Origin: Amphritea atlantica | GTDB taxonomy: Bacteria > Pseudomonadota > Gammaproteobacteria > Pseudomonadales > Balneatricaceae | Direction of reading: 5' to 3' | DNA: 64,000 bases | Assembly: GCA_024397875.1 (NCBI GenBank) | Contig: CP073344.1 | Span: 3,959,001 to 4,023,000 of the forward strand | Shown: in pieces, positions 10,740 through 18,702 of the stretch | Numbering within the stretch: the first letter of the stretch is position 1 | How the letters are laid out: each line of letters starts with the position of its first letter | Notes under the pieces: generated by a model | What the model was told of the DNA's origin: nothing | Database searches by the model: none | What the model saw: the letters and a program-made list of their open reading frames with translations, nothing else | Position numbers and translations under genes: made by a program

Positions 10740-11027
10740 TCAGCTCCTCCGCCTAAACATCTTAAGCATACGATTAGTGACCATAAAACCGCCCACCACA
10801 TTGATCGTTGCAAACACAATCGCAACAAATCCCAGCAACTGGACAATGACGCCAGACGCATCACCAGAACCGGCCGCCAGAATAGCACCGACAATCGTAA
10901 TACCTGAGATCGCATTACTACCGGACATCAACGGGGTATGCAGGGTTGGTGGCACTTTAGTAATCAGTTCAACGCCGAGAAACACCGCCAGCGCAAACAG
11001 TGATAGTAAAATAATGAAGGCTTCCAT
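10740..11027 (-). CDS. pntAB: NAD(P) transhydrogenase alpha-2 (membrane) subunit
   Basis: 95 residues with three hydrophobic helices, matching the separate membrane piece of the alpha subunit in three-gene transhydrogenases such as that of Rhodospirillum rubrum. PPTLHTPLMSGSNAISGI is the signature. The start codon overlaps the stop of the preceding gene by one base (TAATG), so translation is probably coupled. E. coli has this domain fused into PntA; here it is split. Confidence 0.93.
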   Translation of the reverse strand: MEAFIILLSLFALAVFLGVELITKVPPTLHTPLMSGSNAISGITIVGAILAAGSGDASGVIVQLLGFVAIVFATINVVGGFMVTNRMLKMFRRRS

Positions 11028-12211
11028 TAGGCGACCTCCTTCAGCAAAGACTCACGCCCCAGTAGCAGCAGATTCAGCTTTTCACGAATCCTGTTGTTGA
11101 GGATATCCCCAGCATGAGTCACTACTGATTCCTGAATAATCTCGTCATCAAAGTCCAGCGCATGGCGTCCCTGATCATCAAGAATGTGGTTAAGCAGATT
11201 CTCTATATTATTACCGTACATCTGGCTGGCATGATGCGCGACGGTTGAGGTGATATTGTCCGGGCCGATGATAGTGACACCCTCTGCAACGATCACTTTG
11301 CCATACTGAGTCAGCTCACAGTTGCCCCCCCGTTCTGATGCCAGATCGACAATCACAGCGCCCCGCTTCATCTGTCGGACCATATCAGCCGTAATGAGAA
11401 CCGGAGACTTAGCACCGGGAATCGCAGCGGTCGTGATAACGATATCCTGCTGACTTAACACGTCCGCCATCAACTCCCGCTGGCGCTGGAGAAACGCCTC
11501 CCCCTGCTCCTGAGCGTAACCGCCCTGATCTTCAGCGGTGTTCGCGTCAAGTTCCAGCTCAATGGGCTTAGCACCCACAGAGATGATCTGTTCCCGGGCC
11601 GCCGGACGCACATCATAGGCTTCAACCACAGCTCCCATTCGCTTTGCAGTCGCGGCAGCCTGCAGACCGGCAACGCCCGCCCCCATAATGAATACCCGGG
11701 CAGGGCTCAGGTTACCTGCCGCCGTCATCATCATTGGGTAGATCCTCTGTGACGCACTGGCCGCCAGCAGTACCGACTTATAACCGGCAATCGTTGCCAT
11801 AGAGGAGAGCACATCCATACTCTGTGCCCGGCTGATCCGGGGAATCAGCTCCATAGCGATACTGCTTACGCCCCGCTCTGCCAGAGTAGTAAACCGTTCG
11901 GGTTCCGCTAAAGGATCCATCATGCCTATCAATAATTGCTTGCTCTGCAGCGAGGCAGATACCGTATTTAACATTTGGCCGGACAGATTCACCCTCACCA
12001 GAATATCCGACTGCCGATAGATATCCTCTGCCGACAGGTTTATCTCTGCGCCGGCATCCCGATAATCCTGATCGCTAAAACCGGCCGCAAGGCCCGCACC
12101 ACTTTCAACCGCAAATGTTGCACCTGAGCCCGACAATCGCGCTACATTTTCAGGCGTTAGCGCAACTCTGGACTCATTTGCCGATGTTTCTTTTGCAATA
12201 CCAATTCTCAT
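11027..12211 (-). CDS. pntAA: NAD(P) transhydrogenase alpha-1 (NAD-binding) subunit
   Basis: 394-residue soluble domain I, which binds NAD(H). Alanine-dehydrogenase-like fold with MRIGIAKETSANESRVALTP at the N-terminus and the Rossmann loop MGAGVAGLQAAATAKRMGA (about 172-190). First gene of pntAA-pntAB-pntB. It begins 149 nt after the carbamoyl-amino acid hydrolase with a hairpin between, so it may be partly co-transcribed from the hydrolase promoter. No RutR-like box was seen directly in front of it. Confidence 0.94.
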   Translation of the reverse strand: MRIGIAKETSANESRVALTPENVARLSGSGATFAVESGAGLAAGFSDQDYRDAGAEINLSAEDIYRQSDILVRVNLSGQMLNTVSASLQSKQLLIGMMDPLAEPERFTTLAERGVSSIAMELIPRISRAQSMDVLSSMATIAGYKSVLLAASASQRIYPMMMTAAGNLSPARVFIMGAGVAGLQAAATAKRMGAVVEAYDVRPAAREQIISVGAKPIELELDANTAEDQGGYAQEQGEAFLQRQRELMADVLSQQDIVITTAAIPGAKSPVLITADMVRQMKRGAVIVDLASERGGNCELTQYGKVIVAEGVTIIGPDNITSTVAHHASQMYGNNIENLLNHILDDQGRHALDFDDEIIQESVVTHAGDILNNRIREKLNLLLLGRESLLKEVA

Positions 12212-12253
12212 ATCGATACTCCCTAAGCGGCCCGTTTATTCAAACAATAGAAG

Positions 12254-12283
12254 GCCTGTGCGCGTGTTTTTACACGCACAGGC
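12254..12283. terminator. long stem-loop between hydrolase and pntAA
   Basis: GCCTGTGCGCGTGT, a loop of T, then ACACGCACAGGC: a stem of about 12 bp with a 2-nt bulge. No T run follows on the minus strand, so a simple intrinsic terminator is doubtful. It could attenuate read-through into pntAA or stabilise the hydrolase transcript. Confidence 0.45.
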
Positions 12284-12359
12284 ATCTCTTTTAAGTGAAT
12301 GAGTGTCCGGAACCGGACTTATTTATTTTTAGATTTATTATTAGAGTTTTGTGAAGCGA

Positions 12360-13589
12360 TCAGTTACAGGCCTGATTCAGAACCGCCTGAAACAGTACAT
12401 TGCACCCGGCATGGAGATCTTCGGGCTTAGCATTTTCTTCTTCGTTGTGGCTGATACCATTTTCGCACGGCACGAACACCATCCCGGTAGGGGCGACACG
12501 GGCGATATAGCAGGCATCGTGGCCGGCACCACTGACAATATCCCGATGACTATATCCGGCATCCATTGCAGCCTGACGTACGGAATCAACACAGCCTTTA
12601 TCAAAAGGAACCGGCGGTGAATACCAGATCTGCTCAAACTTCATCTGCAGACCCATCTGATCTGCAATCTTTGCCGTCACTTCGCGTAACTCAGCATCCA
12701 TTTTAGACAGCACCTCGTCATTCGGATGACGGAAGTCGATGGTGAAAAAGACTTCACCCGGGATAACATTACGAGAGTTCGGGAAGACCTGCAGCAGACC
12801 GACTGTCGAACAGGCATTAGGCTGGTTCGTCAGACCGATTCGGTTAACTTCATCAATGATCCTGGCAGCGCCCAGCAGCGCATCCTTGCGACGCAGCATC
12901 GGCGTAGGGCCCGCATGGGCTTCCTGCCCCGTCAGCGTGACTTCATACCAGCGCTGCCCCTGAGCATCAGTGACCACACCGATCGTGGTTTCCTCCTCTT
13001 CAAGAATAGGACCCTGCTCGATATGCGCTTCAAAGAAGGCTTTTACCGGGCTGCCAACCTCATGCTCACCGGCATAGCCAATACGCTGCAACTCTTCGCC
13101 CATCGTCTTGCCATCGAGATCAGCACGACTTAAACCATATTCAAGATCGAATACCCCGGCAAATACGCCAGACGCAACCATCGCGGGAGCAAAACGGGAG
13201 CCCTCTTCATTGGTCCAGATAGAGGCCTCAACCGGATGATCTGTTTCGATATTGTGATCATTCAGGGTACGGATCACTTCCAGTCCGGACAGTACGCCAT
13301 AAACACCATCAAATTTACCGCCGGTAGGCTGAGTATCAATATGACTCCCCATAACCACGGGAGGAAGATCATTATTCTTTCCCGGACGGCGGGCAAAGAC
13401 ATTACCCATCTTATCAACACGTACGGTACAACCGGCCTCTTCACACCATTGAGTAAACAGATCACGCGCCTGCTTATCCAGATCGGTCAAAGCCAGTCGA
13501 CAACAACCACCTTTTTCGGTGCCACCGATTTCGCCCATCTGCATCAGGCTGTCCCAAAGTCGCTGCTCATTTGTAGTTATGTTTTTCAT
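12360..13589 (-). CDS. N-carbamoyl-amino acid hydrolase / beta-ureidopropionase (M20-type)
   Basis: 409-residue di-metal amidohydrolase of the hydantoinase/carbamoylase branch of family M20. Motifs: GSHIDTQPTGGKFDGVYGVL (metal His and bridging Asp), TNEEGSRF (catalytic Glu), EAHIEQGP, FTIDFRHP and GAGHDACY, and a final SHNEEE. It removes carbamoyl as CO2 and ammonia from N-carbamoyl-beta-alanine or N-carbamoyl-L-amino acids. Third step after dihydropyrimidinase. A RutR-like box lies 83 nt upstream. Allantoate amidohydrolases share the fold, but no allantoin genes are nearby. Confidence 0.9.
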   Translation of the reverse strand: MKNITTNEQRLWDSLMQMGEIGGTEKGGCCRLALTDLDKQARDLFTQWCEEAGCTVRVDKMGNVFARRPGKNNDLPPVVMGSHIDTQPTGGKFDGVYGVLSGLEVIRTLNDHNIETDHPVEASIWTNEEGSRFAPAMVASGVFAGVFDLEYGLSRADLDGKTMGEELQRIGYAGEHEVGSPVKAFFEAHIEQGPILEEEETTIGVVTDAQGQRWYEVTLTGQEAHAGPTPMLRRKDALLGAARIIDEVNRIGLTNQPNACSTVGLLQVFPNSRNVIPGEVFFTIDFRHPNDEVLSKMDAELREVTAKIADQMGLQMKFEQIWYSPPVPFDKGCVDSVRQAAMDAGYSHRDIVSGAGHDACYIARVAPTGMVFVPCENGISHNEEENAKPEDLHAGCNVLFQAVLNQACN

Positions 13590-13672
13590 CGCTAAAGGCT
13601 CCTATTTAACTCTATTGGGGATGCCCGAAAAAGGGCTGCATAATCTTTCCCGTCAGGTAAAACTAGTTTATT

Positions 13673-13688
13673 TTTACCACTTGGTCAA
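13673..13688. promoter_or_regulatory. RutR-like operator before carbamoyl-amino acid hydrolase
   Basis: TTTACC-ACTT-GGTCAA. The right half is identical to the E. coli RutR half-site. Placed 83 nt before the hydrolase start, in the gap after the broken ribA. Confidence 0.7.
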
Positions 13689-13833
13689 ATTATTTTTAAT
13701 ACGTACCCACTAAGACAAAAGATCTCTCAGACTCAATAAATCAGGTTTAAAAGTCGACTGATACAGAGGCCACTTCCCCTGCAGAAACGCCATGGCCACA
13801 CAGGACCAGACCGCATAAAACCAGTGAAAAATG

Positions 13834-14422
13834 CTATAGATTAACCAGATGACCCATGCGGATCTGCTTAGTTTTCATATAGCCCAGATTCTGATGATGA
13901 TAATCAGCCTGAAGCGGCAGGCGGTTAACTTCCAGCCCGTGCGCTTGCAAGCTGATAACTTTTTCAGGGTTGTTCGTCAGTAAACGTAGTTTTGATATCC
14001 TCAGTGCTTTCAGTACGGCGGCTATCAATCGGTAAACCCAGTTGCAGATTTGCATCGACGGTATCCAGCCCATGATCCTGTAGCTGATAAGCTCTGAGCT
14101 TATTCTTTAAGCCTATGCCCCGCCCTTCCTGACGCAGATAGATCAGAACACCGCATCCCGCATCACTGATAATCCTCAACGAACTATCAAGCTGTTCACC
14201 ACAATCACAACGGGAGGATGCAAACAGATCGCCGGTGGCACATTCCGAGTGAACCCGGATGATAGGCTCAGAAACCTGTGAAGGTTGTCCCATAACCAGA
14301 TAAATATGTTCTTTACCATCAGAGGGATCGGTAAAGACCGTCATCGCGAATTCACCATAGGCGGTCGGCATCGGCACCGTGACAGAATCAGTGAGGTCGG
14401 GCAGACTGGCTTGTTTATCCAT
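13834..14422 (-). pseudogene. ribA: GTP cyclohydrolase II, frameshifted
   Basis: The first frame, from the ATG at 14422 (GGAG 7 nt upstream), encodes [10 protein letters not shown]..., HSECATGD, the zinc cysteines of [10 protein letters not shown] and the catalytic RQEGRGIGL, and reads to LGLPIDSR. The rest of the enzyme ([11 protein letters not shown] ... TKQIRMGHLVNL) is in another frame ending at 13834. The break is near 14018-14025. Relative to E. coli RibA about seven residues are missing at the join. GCHII makes the precursor of ribitylaminouracil, the substrate for riboflavin and for the F420 chromophore, so its place after the F420 genes is sensible. Either a real pseudogene or a sequencing error; an intact ribA/ribBA elsewhere is expected. 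Confidence 0.8.
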
Positions 14423-14509
14423 AGACACTCCGTATAAACATTTTGCTGAACCCCTTTGCGCCAAAATCCGACACACTAAGCCCCGACTTTAAGTACATAT
14501 GCAGACCCG

Positions 14510-14533
14510 ACCCGGGCCCTCACGGGCCCGGGT
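14510..14533. terminator. perfect GC-rich stem-loop after the LLM oxidoreductase
   Basis: ACCCGGGCCC, loop TCAC, GGGCCCGGGT: ten perfect base pairs, 10 nt past the LLM stop. There is no T run on either strand. It may block RNA decay or cause pausing at the end of the F420 operon rather than act as a classical terminator. Confidence 0.5.
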
Positions 14534-14543
14534 ATTCACAGGA

Positions 14544-15548
14544 TTATTGAGTGAATTTTGGAATAATGTGCTTACCGTATTTTTCTACGATACTTTCCTC
14601 ATCACCGTTATCCAGATAGATGTTGAACTGCGTGGTGCCTGCCGCTGCCAGATCTTTCAGCTTGGCGATATGATCCTCTACAGAACCCAGCACACAGAAC
14701 TCCTCAACAATATCGGGAGTGATGAAATCCAGGAACGGGTTATCACTCTGTCCATGCTTCGAGTAGTCATAGCCCTGACGGTTCTTGATATAGGAGGTCA
14801 GGCTTTCCGGAACCTGGCCACTGCTGTCGCCATACTTTTCAACAATATCGGCAACATGGTTACCCACCATCGCCGGAAACCACTTGGTGGCTTCCAGGCA
14901 ACGCTCTTTGGTACCAAAATAAGCAGGCGCTGAGGCAATTACCTGATAGTTACTCATATCACGACCCGCGGCTTCACCGGCTTTCACGGCCTGATCCTTG
15001 AACCACTCAACCAGTGATGGAGAGCCTATCTGCAACACCACACCGTCACCAACCTCACCGGCTGTCTGAAGCGCTTTAGGACCGTAGGCACCAATATAAA
15101 CGGGCAGTTCATAGCCTTCAGCCCATGGGAATTTAACCGGCGCGGGACAATCGTCATACATCACCTCTTCACCCCGCACCAAGGCCTTAACCTTGGTGGT
15201 GAACTCAGCAACCCGTGCCAGGTTGGCCGGCTTTTTACCCAGCACCCGAACACCACTGTCACCACGCCCCAGACCGACATGAAAACGGCCATTACTTTGC
15301 AACGCCAGGCTACCGAACAAACTTGCCGCCTGAGACCAGTCACGCGCATTGGGGTGCGTTACGCAGGGACCAAAACTGATCTTCGACGTATGCTCCATGC
15401 ACATCGCCATAGCTGGATATGACTCGCGCCACAGAACATGAGAATCATAGAACCAGCAGTGTGTAAAACCCGCATCTTCCGCTTGTTTAGCCAGGTTACG
15501 TGCCCGCTCTGGGCTAATAAAACCTTTAAAAGTAATACCGAAATCCAT
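14544..15548 (-). CDS. F420-dependent LLM-family oxidoreductase (Mer-like)
   Basis: 334-residue luciferase-like TIM-barrel protein. MDFGITFKGFISPERARNLA, AEDAGFTHCWFYDSHVLW, ISFGPCVTHPNARDW, and GRFHVGLGRGDSGVRVLG then LPVYIGAYGPKALQ and GDGVVLQIGSPSL match the F420-dependent branch near methylenetetrahydromethanopterin reductase. GGAGAATAACT precedes the ATG. It is the only F420-using catalytic enzyme in the window besides the NADP oxidoreductase, and it lies in the operon with F420 synthesis. I infer it reduces a pyrimidine-pathway substrate. FMN-dependent ring opening, as in RutA (also LLM), is the alternative. Confidence 0.85.
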   Translation of the reverse strand: MDFGITFKGFISPERARNLAKQAEDAGFTHCWFYDSHVLWRESYPAMAMCMEHTSKISFGPCVTHPNARDWSQAASLFGSLALQSNGRFHVGLGRGDSGVRVLGKKPANLARVAEFTTKVKALVRGEEVMYDDCPAPVKFPWAEGYELPVYIGAYGPKALQTAGEVGDGVVLQIGSPSLVEWFKDQAVKAGEAAGRDMSNYQVIASAPAYFGTKERCLEATKWFPAMVGNHVADIVEKYGDSSGQVPESLTSYIKNRQGYDYSKHGQSDNPFLDFITPDIVEEFCVLGSVEDHIAKLKDLAAAGTTQFNIYLDNGDEESIVEKYGKHIIPKFTQ

Positions 15549-15597
15549 AGTTATTCTCCTGATAAGGATTTTTTTGTTGTCGTGTCAGTGGTGGCAA

Positions 15598-16266
15598 TTA
15601 ATGATCAGGCGCCCAGATCTTCACCCCGGCGTGGGAGAACGGCACCTTTTTAGAGATATTCAGGCGAATCAGAATCGGGGTAATCGCTTCGATGCAGCGA
15701 GCATTAACCGCTGGCCCCGCGTTGTAGGCATTCACACCCAAAGTGCTAATCAACTCCATCACTTTCTCTTTGGCAGCCAGGTCATTACCGCATACCAGAA
15801 TGTCGCAGTTGATTGTCTGTTCCAGCTTGTTCAGCGTAGCGGCCGATACATTGTGCAGCGCACCGACTACCGGAATATCATCACCCAACAGCGCCTGAGC
15901 CGCTTCCGTGGCAGAGCCTTCCGCAGGCATATCGACAGCTTTGGGGTCGCCCTCCGCCAGAGGGACAACGATATCCACCAGAATTTTCTGACTCAGTTCC
16001 CCTTTAATCGCCTCAAGCGTGGCATTGTGAGCTGAAAACGGAACCGCCAGAATCACGATTTCATCCGCTACTGCCGTAGCACCTCGGTTATCAGCACCAC
16101 TAATCACACCGGTTGCCTCAGGCTGTTTCTCATTCAGTTCCTGAGCAATCTCTGCTGCCCTTTCACCATCACGAGAGCCCAGAGCAACATCAATACCGGC
16201 AGCAGCAAAACGCAGAGCCAGCCCTTTCCCTTGCGGGCCTGTTCCACCCAAAATAGCAATTTTCAT
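15598..16266 (-). CDS. NADPH-dependent F420 reductase
   Basis: 222 residues with an N-terminal Rossmann motif [19 protein letters not shown] and GSRDGERA for NADP(H), then ILAVPFSAH and LVDIVVPL. Matches the F420:NADP oxidoreductase family (NpdG/Fno), which transfers hydride between NADPH and F420. Its start overlaps the cofE stop by 4 nt (ATGA), so it is co-translated with F420 synthesis. In an NADPH-rich cell it would make F420H2 for the LLM enzyme 49 nt downstream. Confidence 0.9.
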   Translation of the reverse strand: MKIAILGGTGPQGKGLALRFAAAGIDVALGSRDGERAAEIAQELNEKQPEATGVISGADNRGATAVADEIVILAVPFSAHNATLEAIKGELSQKILVDIVVPLAEGDPKAVDMPAEGSATEAAQALLGDDIPVVGALHNVSAATLNKLEQTINCDILVCGNDLAAKEKVMELISTLGVNAYNAGPAVNARCIEAITPILIRLNISKKVPFSHAGVKIWAPDH

Positions 16267-17048
16267 CGAAATAGATCCTCTTGTTGTGGGCGCAGCAGGT
16301 CACGGGCAGAGCTGTCACTCGCCTGCCAGTCAACGCCTTTAAATATCAAAACCGGCTTTTTACCGTTTTTACTCATCAGCAAGCCGGAAGCGGCTGCAAT
16401 TTCATCCGCCAACGCGGGAACTGTTACCGAAAGCACCCGCCCATAGGCATCCGTGTCACCAGCCAGATCAACTTTTGCGGGAACATTGGCGAGCCCAACA
16501 GCCACATTCACCAGCCCCATGCGCCATGGACGCCCAAAGGTATCGGTAATGATGACGCCCAGGGCTTTACCTGTTGCCTGCTCGATCGATCGACAGATCT
16601 CCCGGGCGCTGTGATCAGGATCATGGGGGAGAATAATGACTTTGCCTGCGGCATCGACATTGGATTCATCAACGGCGGCATTGGCACAGATAAAGCCCAG
16701 ACGGTGCTCTGCAATAATGGTGCCTTCCTGTTGTTCTGGTCGTTTCGATGCCCTGACTAAACGCTTCGATTCTGATAAAACCACCTGAACTTTTCGCGGG
16801 TCTTTATTCAGCTCTGTGCCAAGCTTCAGAGCCTCTTCGGTAGGGGTAACGTCATCCAGATCAATGATCTGGCCTTCCTGTTTTGACACCACCTTATGCG
16901 CGATAACAAGGATATCGCCGTCATCGAGTTGATATTGATTCTTATCGATGGCCGATAGAATGATGCCTGGCAGATCATCTCCGGGTTGAATATCCGGAAT
17001 CCCATCGAGTGCATGAATACTGACCTGGTTGTGATTGTTGTTATTCAT
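16263..17048 (-). CDS. cofE: F420-0:gamma-glutamyl ligase
   Basis: 261 residues, standalone CofE, without the C-terminal nitroreductase-like domain of mycobacterial FbiB. Motifs: [27 protein letters not shown] and [20 protein letters not shown]. It adds glutamates to F420-0 with GTP. AGGACC-type ribosome-binding site upstream. Overlaps the F420:NADP reductase by 4 nt and follows cofC by 11 nt. Tail length cannot be predicted from sequence. Confidence 0.92.
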   Translation of the reverse strand: MNNNNHNQVSIHALDGIPDIQPGDDLPGIILSAIDKNQYQLDDGDILVIAHKVVSKQEGQIIDLDDVTPTEEALKLGTELNKDPRKVQVVLSESKRLVRASKRPEQQEGTIIAEHRLGFICANAAVDESNVDAAGKVIILPHDPDHSAREICRSIEQATGKALGVIITDTFGRPWRMGLVNVAVGLANVPAKVDLAGDTDAYGRVLSVTVPALADEIAAASGLLMSKNGKKPVLIFKGVDWQASDSSARDLLRPQQEDLFR

Positions 17049-17059
17049 AATAAGAGGTC

Positions 17060-17671
17060 CTATGCGGATATTTTTTCAGGCCAGAGATCAACCCGGTCCA
17101 AATCTTCCGGACGGTCAACATCAAAAGAGAGGCTCTCGAGGAAAAGGCGCGTAAAGTGCAGCCCTTCTTCAAAAGCAGCAAGCAGATGTATCTGGCAGGA
17201 GTCCGGTCCGAAACTAAATGGCAAAACATTGGGGGGGGTCGTCATAATTGCATTGGTACCGCCATCGTAAGAGGGACAGACAACAACCGAAGGGACCGAA
17301 AGACGATGGCTAAGAAGACATTCGATCTCATTAAAATCGATTGCTTCTATATCCCCCGGTATAACCAGCTGGGTTTCAATCCCCCGCCTCGCGTTATACT
17401 CTGCCGCCAGCGTGACCGCGGCGTTTAGTCCTGCCAGCTTCTCCTCCTCTAGCAGTACCTCCGCTCCGTGGCTTTCAGATATCTCCTGGATACGTTTAGA
17501 TTCGGTGACAACCAGCAGGTTATGTTGAGGATATCTCTGCCGGAAAAAACGCAGGTTTTTTTCAAACAATCCAAGCGTTAACTTTTTCCTCTGGTTCCGG
17601 CTTAAAACCTTTGCAAGCCGGCTTTTCGATCGCTCTGGGCTTTTCATCGGAATCACGATAGATAACTTCAT
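17060..17671 (-). CDS. cofC: phospholactate/PEP/3-phosphoglycerate guanylyltransferase
   Basis: 203-residue nucleotidyltransferase with MKLSIVIPMKSPERSKSRLA at the N-terminus, LVIPGDIEAID in the middle, and SYDGGTNAIMTTPP and FGPDSC towards the C-terminus, the CofC/FbiD pattern. It activates a three-carbon phospho-acid with GTP for CofD. Family members differ in using 2-phospholactate, PEP or 3-phosphoglycerate, and I cannot tell which applies. It lies between cofD (14 nt) and cofE (11 nt) in a tight operon. Confidence 0.9.
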   Translation of the reverse strand: MKLSIVIPMKSPERSKSRLAKVLSRNQRKKLTLGLFEKNLRFFRQRYPQHNLLVVTESKRIQEISESHGAEVLLEEEKLAGLNAAVTLAAEYNARRGIETQLVIPGDIEAIDFNEIECLLSHRLSVPSVVVCPSYDGGTNAIMTTPPNVLPFSFGPDSCQIHLLAAFEEGLHFTRLFLESLSFDVDRPEDLDRVDLWPEKISA

Positions 17672-17685
17672 AACAGTGTCCTCAA

Positions 17686-18702
17686 CTACACCGCGATCTT
17701 TCTGCCAGTGTCACTGGAGAGATGCGCTAACGAAGGTTTTTCAGCGCTATCCTTTATATTCGCAGCCTGGTAAACATGAACCAGCGTTTCTGCCAGCCGG
17801 ATCTTGTTTTGCCGGTTAAACATCAGCGTGTCGGTTGCCAACACATGTTCCACGCTAGCCGACAATTCAGAAACCGCATTACGGTCCTGCTGATCGATGA
17901 CCAGTGCATCGATGAGACCACTATAGAAGTCGGCAACACCGATCACATCGCTGCGATAACCAGCAACTTTCATCATCTGATCAGCCGGTCCCTTTACGGT
18001 CTCACCATTAATCAGGGGCGAGACAGCCACCTTGAACGCGGCAGAACTCATCAGGGCTTCGGTAATTCCCGGCACCGATAAAATCGGCTTAATACTGACA
18101 ATTGGATTACTCGGCGCAATAACAATAAGATCGGCTTCAGCAATAGCCTTGAGTGCCTCGGGCGTGGCTATGGCAGCCTCAATCCCCGTTATGTTGAAAT
18201 CCAGCACTTCCGGAAGGCAGGCATACTTTACGAAGTAATCCTGAAAGTCGATCCAGCCGCTGTTAGTCATCACCTGGTTATGAATACAGCTGTCTGTCGG
18301 CAGGATAATCGGCGTTTTAACACCATATGAGCGAGCAATCTTTGCCGCTATCTCACTGGGTCTGATCCCTTGTCTGCGCAGCTCTGTACGGTAGATATGT
18401 GTGGCGAAGTCCTTATCACCCAGATACATCCAGGTATCGGCTCCCAGCGTCTTCAGCTGATCCAGAACCTGATTGCTTTCTGCTTGCAGCCCCCAGCCCT
18501 TTTCTGTGTCGATCTGTTCTGCCAGGGTATAGGTCAGCGTATCAATATCCGGCGAAACCCACAGACCATGAAACTCCTGATCATCAGCAACATTACCAAT
18601 CACACTAAACTGCTCTGCAAAGCGGCTGAAGGCAAAGCCTTCCGCCATTTTGGCACCACCGACACCGCCACTCAGTAACACAATCTTCAATGGCTTATTC
18701 AT
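17686..18702 (-). CDS. cofD: 2-phospho-L-lactate transferase
   Basis: 338 residues with the CofD/FbiA signature IVLLSGGVGGAKMAEGF (about 8-24), VIGNVADDQEFHGLWVSPDID and APSNPIVSIKPIL. It transfers the phospho-acid moiety from the GDP-activated donor to FO (7,8-didemethyl-8-hydroxy-5-deazariboflavin). The start overlaps the cofH stop by 4 nt (ATGA). Compared with archaeal CofD the length is usual. Confidence 0.93.
   Translation of the reverse strand: MNKPLKIVLLSGGVGGAKMAEGFAFSRFAEQFSVIGNVADDQEFHGLWVSPDIDTLTYTLAEQIDTEKGWGLQAESNQVLDQLKTLGADTWMYLGDKDFATHIYRTELRRQGIRPSEIAAKIARSYGVKTPIILPTDSCIHNQVMTNSGWIDFQDYFVKYACLPEVLDFNITGIEAAIATPEALKAIAEADLIVIAPSNPIVSIKPILSVPGITEALMSSAAFKVAVSPLINGETVKGPADQMMKVAGYRSDVIGVADFYSGLIDALVIDQQDRNAVSELSASVEHVLATDTLMFNRQNKIRLAETLVHVYQAANIKDSAEKPSLAHLSSDTGRKIAV

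Noticed and set aside
14544..15548. Calling the LLM protein RutA (uracil ring-opening monooxygenase)
   Set aside because: Its motifs fit the F420-dependent Mer-like branch better, none of rutBCDEF is nearby, and it sits in an operon with F420 synthesis. Kept only as an alternative.
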